A stretch of DNA of 24,731 bases from Mucilaginibacter sp. (GTDB lineage Bacteria; Bacteroidota; Bacteroidia; Sphingobacteriales; Sphingobacteriaceae): contig JAQBNY010000020.1 in the NCBI GenBank assembly GCA_028288315.1, positions 1 to 24,731 of the forward strand, in the 5' to 3' direction. Positions 17,454 through 24,548 of the stretch are shown piece by piece. How positions within the stretch are numbered: the first letter of the stretch is position 1; each line of letters starts with the position of its first letter. The position numbers were made by a program, and so were the translations under genes. The notes beneath the pieces are model-generated. The model ran no database searches. It was not told the DNA's origin and saw only the letters and a list, made by a program, of their open reading frames with translations.

Positions 17454-17556
17454 GTGATCCCGATGGGATTATATTTTGAAGGCATAAGCCTCTGTTTTTC
17501 AATATATTAGAACGACTTAAATTGAGTAGGTTACGGAAAAGGTTACCGAATTAGTT
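17454..17556 (-). repeat. Diverged direct repeat, copy 2, beginning with a tRNA-3'-end-like sequence
   Basis: The segment starts GTGATCCCGATGGGATTATA and continues GGCATAAGCCTC, TTCAAT, AGAACGA, TAGGTTAC and a second GGTTACC, then AATTAGTT. It matches the copy at 10435 in order and orientation. Read on the minus strand it begins ATAATCCCATCGGGATCAC, one step closer to a tRNA 3' end than copy 1. A second GGTTAC unit (17541-17546) makes it slightly longer than copy 1. Confidence 0.6.
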
Positions 17557-17736
17557 TGTATTTGTTCGTGCTTGTTTGATGTCGTTTAAAGAACAAAAAT
17601 TAACGTTCACAAATATACAAAACGCAATATATCAGCACGAAAGTATTTTTCGACAAGTGATGATTAATCAACATTGCATTTATTGTTTAAAAAGCTTGAT
17701 GATGCCGGCAGGCCATCTAATATCAAAACGGTTAAT

Positions 17737-17975
17737 TCAGAAATGTTGATCACTCAGGGGAAATTGAATTTCCCGGGCCAGCCAATAATTGTCCATGTGG
17801 GGTATGTGGTGGACCGAAGCTGAGAACAGCTTAAGCGTATTTACGCCGTTCGTATCGTAGATAAACAAATTGAATGGATATCTAATCTGAAGCAGGTCGT
17901 TAACAACATAGTACCTCAAATTACGCAAGAACCTGCAGATGCAACAAGCTCCTGTAATGATTTAAATTTTTCCAT
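17737..17975 (-). pseudogene. Frameshifted small hypothetical gene
   Basis: From the ATG at 17975 the frame reads MEKFKSLQELVASAG and soon hits a stop. The next frame then carries FLRNLRYYVVNDLLQIRYP, FNLFIYDTNGVNTLKLF and HIPHMDNYWLAREIQFPLS, ending at 17737. The total length, 239 bases, is one short of 80 codons. Restoring one G in the GG run after GTTGCATCTGCA would give a continuous 79-residue protein. No family is recognised; it is aromatic-rich, soluble and has no signal peptide. It lies between repeat copy 2 and the mobile-element-like genes and is probably part of that decayed region. Confidence 0.45.
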
Positions 17976-18609
17976 GATTTGTTTTTATTTGTGATTGGTA
18001 AGGCTAAATTATAAATGCCTTTCAAAATCCCATTTAACGTAACTGGCGGTTATTTTGTTGCTGTTTTTCTCCTTTTAGTATCTCAAAGGGTGCATAGGCT
18101 TATGGAAAATCTGAACCTACTTAATATGTCAATTCTGCAATATCGTGCTCCTGCATTTTCGCTATGCTGCAAAAGCATCCGCTTACCTTTTAACCACTTG
18201 CAATTCCTGGGTTAAGCGCATCATTCAGGTCTTCACTTGTTTACCCGCTTCATTTTATTACGCCGGGAAAAGCTGCGCTTGCCTTTCCTCTGCCCTTAAC
18301 TATCTGCGAACAGATCAGTTGCTTTAAGGTGCTATTTTCCAATCGAAACGGAGAAAAAGGGCAGCTAAGGTTTTGCCCGCATTCCTGCTGGTCATTAAAG
18401 TCCGCAAAAGACTACGGCATAATGAACCGGCTTCGTTCCGCTGCCGGTTCACCCTGCGGGACTTATTCCGTTTCCTTTTACCTGCTGCGGGCACCCTTTT
18501 TTGCTTTCTTTTTTTCCGTTTTTTCTTTTGAAAAATAGCTTTTCAGGGAGTCTTCGGGAAAAGAGGGAAACAAAAAACAATTTTTTTAACCCTTTAAAAT
18601 TCATTAAAA
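17976..18609. other. Non-coding leader region before the element-type genes
   Basis: No gene is supported in this 634-bp stretch; short open frames on both strands look random. It contains a G/C-rich inverted repeat, AACCGGC (18425-18431) / GCCGGTT (18443-18449), with loop TTCGTTCCGCT. Pyrimidine-rich DNA follows (CTTTTTTGCTTTC...TTTTTTCC around 18496-18522). Leader regions of Bacteroidota conjugative or mobilizable elements can look like this, but no promoter or origin motif is certain. Confidence 0.35.
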
Positions 18610-19220
18610 ATGAAAACAGTAGAAAAAAATGCAAACGGTGTACAAGGTACAGCAGCAAAAACTGGCGATGCAGTAAACAGTATTCCAAACCGCCCAAGCT
18701 TAACAGGGAAGGAAGCCAAAGAAGATGAAAAGTCTAAAAATCAAACAGCTGCCCAAACTCCGCAAGCGGAGACAGCAAGGACTGCTGAGGTTAAGGCCGG
18801 TAATGCCCCTGCAATGGATAACAAATCCACTAACGCTGAACACCAATCCGTTAAACCCGAAGTAAAAGAAGAACCAAAAATCGATGAACCAAAAGCAGAA
18901 ATACGATATACCAAACCTGCTTTGAACTTAGAACAGACCTTAAAGTCTGTTAACGACCTCCACCGCAAAAGTATACAGCGTTTAGCCTTAATTGCCCGTA
19001 TCAAGCTACTGGAAGATTTTGAGGTAAAACTGATAGAAGAAAACGACGAACTGGAAACTAACCCCTATCGGGTTGCAAGCTGATTATCAAAGACGACAGG
19101 GGGCAGGAGTTTGCGACCAATACGCCAAATCTTATCCGCATGGTGTCGCAGTTTATTTTTGATGCCTGCCATGAAAAACTGGCTGAAATTGAAGCTAACA
19201 TCGTTTTTCCTAATGCTTAA
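18610..19220 (+). pseudogene. Conserved mobile-element hypothetical gene, frameshifted
   Basis: The first frame gives 157 residues: a low-complexity, Lys/Ala/Glu/Gln-rich N-terminal half (about 1-95), then a helical part (LNLEQTLKSVNDLHRKSIQR, LIARIKLLEDFEVKLIEEND) ending at a stop at 19083. The neighbouring frame continues GCKLIIKDDRGQEFATNTP and NLIRMVSQFIFDACHEKL, EIEANIVFPNA, with stop at 19220. The length is one base short of 204 codons. Adding one G to the GGG run in TATCGGGTTGC (19067-19077) rejoins them as NPYRGCKLII, giving a 203-residue soluble protein. Function is unknown; the style and neighbours suggest a cargo or accessory gene of an integrative element. The terminator at 19231 follows. 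Confidence 0.6.
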
Positions 19221-19230
19221 AACTGGGTAA

Positions 19231-19261
19231 TGTTCCCGGCATCGTGCCGGGAGCATTTTTT
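19231..19261 (+). terminator. Rho-independent terminator
   Basis: TGTTCCCGGCA (19231-19241), loop TCG, TGCCGGGAGCA (19245-19255), then TTTTTT. This is an 11-bp stem with one T:G pair. It lies 10 bp after the restored stop of the preceding gene, which supports 19220 as its true end. Confidence 0.9.
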
Positions 19262-19288
19262 ATGGTTTCACAAAAAAAAGCAATTCCT

Positions 19289-19417
19289 ATGTACGAGCAA
19301 TTTATAGAACTGACTGACCAACTCTATTGGGAGGGCTACGCCGAGCTATTAGCGCAGGAAAACCCCGAAAGGTTCAGCTTTGAGTTAAGCGATTTTATGA
19401 ACAACTATCAATATTAA
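19289..19417 (+). CDS. Small hypothetical protein (42 residues)
   Basis: The protein begins MYEQFIELTDQLYWEGYAEL and continues LAQENPERFSFELSDFMNN, ending YQY. It is acidic, aromatic and helical, with no signal peptide. An in-frame ATG at 19262 would add nine residues, but it abuts the U-tract of the preceding terminator, so the start at 19289 is preferred. The stop is 4 bp from the next start, so the two small genes are probably translated from one transcript, followed by the DUF932 gene. Function is unknown; such tiny genes are common in Bacteroidota mobile elements. Confidence 0.55.
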   Translation: MYEQFIELTDQLYWEGYAELLAQENPERFSFELSDFMNNYQY

Positions 19418-19421
19418 GGCG

Positions 19422-19571
19422 ATGGAAGTCCAAATCTTTTACGGTGAATTCACCATAAAAACCACGCATAAAAATATTCACGATGCGATACAGGAACTGC
19501 AATCGCAAACGGAGATACAGGTGGGCAGTACCAAAAATGTCAGGGTTTTTAAAAAGAGACCATGCAATTAA
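19422..19571 (+). CDS. Small hypothetical protein (49 residues)
   Basis: The protein begins MEVQIFYGEFTIKTTHKNI and continues HDAIQELQSQTEIQVGSTK, ending NVRVFKKRPCN. It is predicted as a short beta strand, a helix and a beta strand with a basic tail; no known family is recognised. It lies 4 bp after the preceding small gene and 29 bp before the DUF932 gene, all on the same strand, which suggests one operon. Confidence 0.55.
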   Translation: MEVQIFYGEFTIKTTHKNIHDAIQELQSQTEIQVGSTKNVRVFKKRPCN

Positions 19572-19600
19572 AAACTAAAACACAATAAAACTTAAACATC

Positions 19601-20661
19601 ATGGCACATCAACTTAATTTCAATCAAAAAACAGGCAAAAGCAGCTTTATGAGTGTAAAAGAAAAAGCCTGGCACAATCTCGGGCAGATCATAGACCGCT
19701 ACCCGACGAGCAGCGAAGCGATACAGCAGGCAGGGCTGGACTATATTGTAGAAAAACGCCCTTTGTTTACTTATGATACCAATAATCATGTTTGGGGCAA
19801 TCCCGATGCCATCCCTGAAATAGAAGTGCCTAACTTTTTTGCGACCGTACGTGCCGATACGGAACAGGTTTTGGGCGTAGTCGGTAACGATTACGAGGTC
19901 GTGCAAAACCGTGATGCATTTTTGTTCTTTGATGCGATCGTAGGCGGTGGCGACGGTATTTTATACGAAACAGCCGGATCGCTCGGTAACGGCGAGCGAG
20001 TATTTATTACCGCAAAGCTGCCCGATTATATTCGGGTTGGGCGCAAAGACTGGATAGAGCAATATTTATTTTTAGCGACTTCGCACGATGGTTTAGGGAG
20101 TATTACCGCAGCTTTCACGCCAATAAGGATTGTTTGCAATAATACCCTTAATGCTGCCTTGCAAAACCATTCGGGCGCTATTAAAATCCGTCATACCGCA
20201 TCCGCAAATGAAAGGCTTAAACAGGCGCATACTTTAATGGGTATTAGCCGGATTTTAGGCGCTGAAATGGAGGGCATATTTAACCAATGGGCGCAGGCGC
20301 GTATCACCGATACCGAGGTTAAAAAATTAATACAGATTGCTATGGCACCCAATAAAGAAGTGTTGGAAAATTTAGCCGGGGGCAAATCAGACCTGTTATC
20401 TACGCATTATACCAATATCGTTGATAACGTTTATGAGTATGCTTTAGGAAGCCCGACCCAGCAACTGGAAACTGTCGCAGGAACGGTGTTTGGCGCATAC
20501 AACGCCGTCACAGGTTATTTTCAAAATGTGCGCAGCTTAAAAATGAGAATGCAAAGTTTAAATCGATCATGGATGGCACAGCCAAACAAAGGGCACAAAC
20601 TGCCTTTAATCTTTGCCATGATTTTGCAAAGCATGGTAAAGAGGCACTAACATATAATTAA
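19601..20661 (+). pseudogene. DUF932 / phage-plasmid-like (TIGR03299-type) gene, frameshifted near the 3' end
   Basis: Residues 1 to ~314 read normally: AWHNLGQIIDRYPTSSEAIQ, ATVRADTEQVLGVVGNDYEVV, the core of DUF932, then FITAKLPDYIRVG and FTPIRIVCNNTLNAAL. These proteins are found in plasmids, phages and integrative elements; their role is unknown. After NVRSLK (A-run at 20539-20543) the first frame degenerates and stops at 20650. The other frame continues NENAKFKSIMDGTAKQRAQ, FNLCHDFAKHGKEALTYN and stops at 20661. One extra A (five to six) restores a 353-residue protein. A single-tRNA -1 slip on AAAAA would give the same product, but an indel is simpler. Confidence 0.75.
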
Positions 20662-20666
20662 ATGCT

Positions 20667-20780
20667 AAAGGGGGCAATCCCCTTTGCTTTGAAAATTCCC
20701 CGGCGGGCGGACTTTGTCCGCCCCGTTTTACGCCCCCTGTTTTCTAATGGCTTGCTGATTTTTGATGAAAACACGGGGCG
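20667..20780. other. Three consecutive strong hairpins
   Basis: Hairpin 1: AAAGGGG (20667-20673) / CCCCTTT (20679-20685). Hairpin 2: GGGCGGAC (20705-20712), loop TTT, GTCCGCCC (20716-20723), a perfect 8-bp stem. Hairpin 3: CGCCCCCTGTTTTC (20731-20744) / GAAAACACGGGGCG (20767-20780), 13 of 14 positions paired around a 22-base loop. The stretch is far more G/C-rich than its surroundings. Hairpin 1 may terminate the DUF932 operon; the other two are unexplained and could be a structured RNA, a transfer or replication origin, or an element end. Confidence 0.6.
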
Positions 20781-20793
20781 CTCCTTCCAAAAC

Positions 20794-21061
20794 TTAACTC
20801 AGATCAGAAATTATAAGTGCGATAAGGATGTCAATCGCAAACTTCATGGAATCCTCAAAAAATTTGGCAGTGTTCTGCCTCGGCTTGCCTTTCACCAGCG
20901 TTGTGCCTTTCTTTAGCATAAATGGAATAGTACCCGTCGAAGACGAAGAGCCGCGACTGTATAAATCTTTCAGCTGTTTCCAGATCATTAAAATCTATCT
21001 TACTCTGGAAGAAACTGTTCGCGGCGATACCGTAAAAAATCGAATAAGTGGCTGTGGTCAT
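20794..21061 (-). pseudogene. Frameshifted hypothetical gene
   Basis: From the ATG at 21061 the minus strand reads MTTATYSIFYGIAANSFFQS, KIDFNDLETAERFIQSRLF and FDGYYSIYAK. The neighbouring frame then gives KGTTLVKGKPRQNTAKFF, EDSMKFAIDILIALIISDLS with stop at 20794. The break is at the A-run facing 20912-20914; the 268-base length has one base too many (or two too few). The joined protein would be ~88 residues. No family is recognised. The plus-strand frame across the same DNA looks like an antisense shadow. Confidence 0.45.
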
Positions 21062-21127
21062 TGCAGGGGATTTTTCCGTCAGGGGATCTTAAAAATGGTT
21101 TATTTGAATACCTTTGTTCCGGTGAAA

Positions 21128-21439
21128 ATGTTTTGTGTTATACTATCTTGTTTTGTTTTGCTTTTCTCAACAAAGCCTTGTTGTGCTGACAATGAATGTC
21201 AGCTGGGGGTATCGACGGGCAAGAAAAAAATCGAAAAATCCTCATCGCAGGAAAAAGAATGTCCCGGCTGTTCACCATTTTTCTCCTGCGGTTCATGCCC
21301 AGGTTTTATTGTTGTCATCCAGTTAACAACAACATTACCCGCCCTTTCAGAAACCCCGGTAAAGGCTTATACGCCTTATGGGCAGTCTTTGTATAAGCAA
21401 ATTACATTATCCGTTTGGCAGCCGCCGAAATTAAGTTAA
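21128..21439 (+). CDS. Small Cys-rich exported protein (DUF6660-like)
   Basis: A 103-residue protein. The ATG at 21128 after GGTGAAA is preferred over in-frame ATGs at 21095 and 20828, because it gives a normal signal peptide (MFCVILSCFVLLFS, cut near KPCCA). The mature part has a Lys/Ser/Glu-rich linker and a Cys cluster C45-x2-C48-x5-C54-x2-C57 (ECPGCSPFFSCGSC), then a C-terminal strand-rich tail. Small proteins of this layout precede TonB receptors in Bacteroidota (DUF6660 type) and are suspected to handle transition metals. It ends 52 bp before the TonB-receptor gene, so an operon is likely. The family assignment is from overall pattern only. Confidence 0.6.
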   Translation: MFCVILSCFVLLFSTKPCCADNECQLGVSTGKKKIEKSSSQEKECPGCSPFFSCGSCPGFIVVIQLTTTLPALSETPVKAYTPYGQSLYKQITLSVWQPPKLS

Positions 21440-21491
21440 ATCGTCTCTATGGCCTTATTGGCTGTTTTTCTTTTTAACTTAATATTATCAA

Positions 21492-23678
21492 ATGAAAAAA
21501 CTTTTAGTTCTTTTAATAGCACTGCTTTATAGTGTTATAGCATATTCTCAAAACTCATTCAAGGCCATCATTAAAGATAGCAAGACCAAAGAAACGCTGG
21601 TAGGTGCGAGCGCTTTACTGCAAGGGACAAGTAAGGGTACAACGTCTGATACCTCCGGCCTGATTATTTTTACAGGCATTCCTGATGGTAAACAAATTAT
21701 CCGGTTCAGGTATGTTGGATATGAATCGCGTCTGGACACGCTCAAATTTCCCCTTACTCAATCCAAACCAATGGAGATCCTTCTTACTCCTGAAGGAAAA
21801 GGCGAAGGTAAAGAACTCAATGAAGTAATAGTTGGCGCTACCCGAAGCAGCCGTACTATTGCCAATATCCCTACGCGAGTAGAGGTAATTTCGGGTGAGG
21901 AACTTGATGAAAAAGGCAACATGAAGCCCGGCGATATCCGGATGATGCTGGCTGAAAGTACCGGCATCCAAACGCAGCAAACATCAGCCACCAGCGGTAA
22001 TTCGAGTATCCGTATCCAGGGTCTTGACAGTAAGTACACGCAGATTATCCGGGACGGATTCCCGTTATATTCCGGTTTTTCGGGTGGTTTAGGCTTGTTG
22101 CAGATTGCTCCGCTGGACTTAAAGCAGGTTGAAGTAATTAAAGGTTCTTCATCAACACTCTATGGCGGGGGCGCCATTGCAGGCTTGGTGAACCTGGTGT
22201 CCAAAACACCAAATGATGAAAGGCAACTTAATTTCCTTTTGAATGGTACCTCTGCAAAGGGTCTTGATGCCAGCGTATTTTATGCGCAGAAATTCAAAAA
22301 GATCGGAACGACGATTTATGCGGCTTACAATCATGGCTCACCCTACGATCCATCTCATATCAATTTAACGGCTATACCTAAATTTAACAGGTTTACGCTG
22401 AACCCTAAACTCTTTATTTATTTCAACGATCGCACAACACTTAATGCGGGCATTAACAGTACTATTGAAAACCGAATGGGAGGCGATTTGCACTTTATTG
22501 AAGGGGAGGGCAGTCCGCAGCATTCTTACTTCGAGGAAAACAAAACAGGCCGTTACAGCACCCAGGCACAACTCGACCATAAACTGAACGATAAAGAAAA
22601 GTTGACTTTTAAAAATAGTATAAGCTACTTCGACAGGACGATCAAACTGCCTGATTACCGCTTTTCAGGTGTACAGGTTTCATCTTATACCGAAGCTAAT
22701 TATAGCCGTACGGGAGAGAGGTCGGATTGGGTTGCTGGCATAAACCTAGTGACAGAGAAGTTCAACGAGAATCAAAACAGTTCATTTCCGCTGCGCAATT
22801 ATAACTATAATACAGTAGGGGGATTTATTCAAAATGCATTAAATGTTAGTCCAAAGTTCACCCTGGAAACGGGCATAAGAGGTGACTACCATAACGATTA
22901 TGGCTTTTTCTTTTTACCGAGAATATCAGGGCTTTGGAAGATCAGTGATCACTTCTCTACCCGATTAGGCGGCGGTTTCGGCTATAAGGCGCCAACGGTA
23001 TTCACAGAAGATGCAGAGCGGATACAATTTAGAAACGTACTGCCGATTGATGTAACCAATACAAAAGCCGAGCATTCCTATGGTGCGAACTATGACATTA
23101 CTTACCGTACAGGTTTATTCAATGATCAGGGAAGTTTTAGCATTAACCAGTTGTTCTTTTACACCCGAGTTAACAATCCCATTTTGCTTACCTCGCTTGC
23201 AAACGGTGACCTGCAATATCAGCAGCCGCAGGGAGATTTAAACACCAAAGGGATGGAAACGAATGTTAAGCTTACTTACCGGGATTTTAAGTTATTCTTA
23301 GGTTATACGTTTGCTGATGTAACGCAGCACACGCTGAATAAGATTTCGACCTATCCGCTTGTTTCCAGACACAGGCTGAACAATGTGCTCATGTATGAGA
23401 TGGAGGGCAAATGGAAAATCGGTGCAGAGGCGTACTATTTTAGTCCCCAGCGGTTAAACGATGGAGCAAATGGTAAAGGTTACTGGACAACGGGGCTGAT
23501 GGCAGAGAAAATCTGGGAACGCTTTTCGCTTTTTGTGAATTTTGAGAACTTAACCGATACCCGTCAGACAAAATTTGGCCAGATTTATACCGGCGATATA
23601 ACCGACCCGGTTTTTAAAGATATTTATGCGCCGCTGGATGGCTTTATCGTCAATGGTGGCATAAAGTTTAAATTGTAG
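21492..23678 (+). CDS. TonB-dependent receptor with CarboxypepD-reg-like domain
   Basis: A 728-residue outer-membrane transporter. Signal peptide MKKLLVLLIALLYSVIAYS; N-terminal carboxypeptidase-regulatory-like domain (about 21-100: ETLVGASALLQGTSKGTTSD, FRYVGYESR); linker ELNEVIVGATRSSRTI; plug (about 118-240) with RIQGLDSKYTQIIRDGFPLY and VEVIKGSSSTLYGGGAIAGL; then a 22-strand barrel ending in NGGIKFKL. It belongs to the FecA/CirA-like iron-complex or metal receptors, not to the SusC group, since it lacks a SusD partner and is shorter. It lies downstream of the Cys-rich protein gene; metal or metallophore uptake is a reasonable guess. It is intact, in contrast to the decayed genes on both sides. 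Confidence 0.92.
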   Translation: MKKLLVLLIALLYSVIAYSQNSFKAIIKDSKTKETLVGASALLQGTSKGTTSDTSGLIIFTGIPDGKQIIRFRYVGYESRLDTLKFPLTQSKPMEILLTPEGKGEGKELNEVIVGATRSSRTIANIPTRVEVISGEELDEKGNMKPGDIRMMLAESTGIQTQQTSATSGNSSIRIQGLDSKYTQIIRDGFPLYSGFSGGLGLLQIAPLDLKQVEVIKGSSSTLYGGGAIAGLVNLVSKTPNDERQLNFLLNGTSAKGLDASVFYAQKFKKIGTTIYAAYNHGSPYDPSHINLTAIPKFNRFTLNPKLFIYFNDRTTLNAGINSTIENRMGGDLHFIEGEGSPQHSYFEENKTGRYSTQAQLDHKLNDKEKLTFKNSISYFDRTIKLPDYRFSGVQVSSYTEANYSRTGERSDWVAGINLVTEKFNENQNSSFPLRNYNYNTVGGFIQNALNVSPKFTLETGIRGDYHNDYGFFFLPRISGLWKISDHFSTRLGGGFGYKAPTVFTEDAERIQFRNVLPIDVTNTKAEHSYGANYDITYRTGLFNDQGSFSINQLFFYTRVNNPILLTSLANGDLQYQQPQGDLNTKGMETNVKLTYRDFKLFLGYTFADVTQHTLNKISTYPLVSRHRLNNVLMYEMEGKWKIGAEAYYFSPQRLNDGANGKGYWTTGLMAEKIWERFSLFVNFENLTDTRQTKFGQIYTGDITDPVFKDIYAPLDGFIVNGGIKFKL

Positions 23679-23887
23679 GCATTATAACGAATGATAAAAA
23701 TGTGAACTGTTCATTATAAATCTTAACTCATCAGAGCTAAGAATTTGAGTGTTGACGATCTAAGTGTTTCTTTTCATGCGTCATAATCTATTCGTTAGGC
23801 ATAGCTTCGTTTAAATACTAATGAGTTATGCCGCATAATGGCCAAGCCGATCATTAGTGCCTCTTTGATGACCGTTTTATTAAACCC

Positions 23888-24507
23888 TTAATTAACATCC
23901 CGTTTTTTAAAGCTGCAAAACAGAAAGTTTTGTTTGGTTTGAAAAGGTGTTAGATGATCTTCATGAATACATCTAACCTTAGTAAAACCCTCATTCAATT
24001 GGCTTTGTAACTGATCTTCAGTGTATTGTCTCACAGGCAACCCGCTGCATTGAGCAGGCCCGTTTTCTGAAAAAGTGCCAACAACCATATAATTAGTTAT
24101 GGCCCTGCCTGCTATTTGCAGATAAGCCGCTATTTGGCTTTCACTGGTCATAAAATGGAAAGTTGCCCGGTCATGCCATAAATCATAGTGCTGATCTGTC
24201 TTAAACTGGGTAACATCTGCAACTACCCACTTAATTAATTGACTTTGTTGGCCCAACCGGGCTTTAGCTTTTTCAATTGCAGTCGCTGATATATCCAATA
24301 CGGTAATGTTTTGAAAGCCCTCCTTTAAAAGATAATCTACCAGGTTACTGTCCCCACCACCAACATCAATGATACTGGAAGATTTGGTAGCTGAAACCCA
24401 TGAATAAAATCAAGGGATGTTTGCGGGACTGATTGTGTCCAGCTTACCTGATCGGGAGTTTTATTTGTATAAACATGCTCCCAATGTGCTTTTTTATTAT
24501 TTTTCAT
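23888..24507 (-). pseudogene. Class I SAM-dependent methyltransferase, frameshifted
   Basis: From the ATG at 24507: HWEHVYTNKTPDQVSWTQ, SLDFIHGFQLP, then the frame breaks at the TTT run at 24383-24385. The next frame continues SSSIIDVGGGDSNLVDYLL (motif I), VLDISATAIEKAKARLG (acidic D72 after strand 2), WVVADVTQF and DLWHDRATFHFMT. The tail carries FSENGPAQCSGLPVRQYTED and ends KKRDVN. Restoring one base (AAA to AAAA in coding sense, giving LPKSSSIID) yields a 206-residue protein of normal length. The PDxVSW start and CSGLPV segment fit small-molecule methyltransferases of the TehB/thiopurine-like type; the substrate is unknown. It is divergent from the gene at 24549. An internal ATG at 24298 would lack motif I. 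Confidence 0.75.
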
Positions 24508-24548
24508 GGATTAATCTCATATTTACAATATTAAATATCTTGATAATT

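Noticed and set aside
17454..17540. A tRNA gene on the minus strand
   Set aside because: Only the 3' end resembles a tRNA. The 5' T-stem strand, the anticodon arm and a 5' acceptor strand complementary to CGGGATC are missing.
18015..18538. Several short plus-strand open frames (60-69 codons) before the 18610 gene
   Set aside because: They overlap one another in different frames, lack ribosome binding sites and show no protein-like conservation pattern.
20828..21127. A long N-terminal extension of the Cys-rich protein (start at 20828)
   Set aside because: The extension lies antisense to a protein-like minus-strand reading, is not exported-protein-like, and would bury the signal peptide found at 21128.
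23888..24298. A complete 136-residue methyltransferase starting at 24298
   Set aside because: It would begin inside strand 2 and lack the SAM-binding motif I, which is plainly encoded just upstream in the same frame. The real gene is longer and frameshifted.
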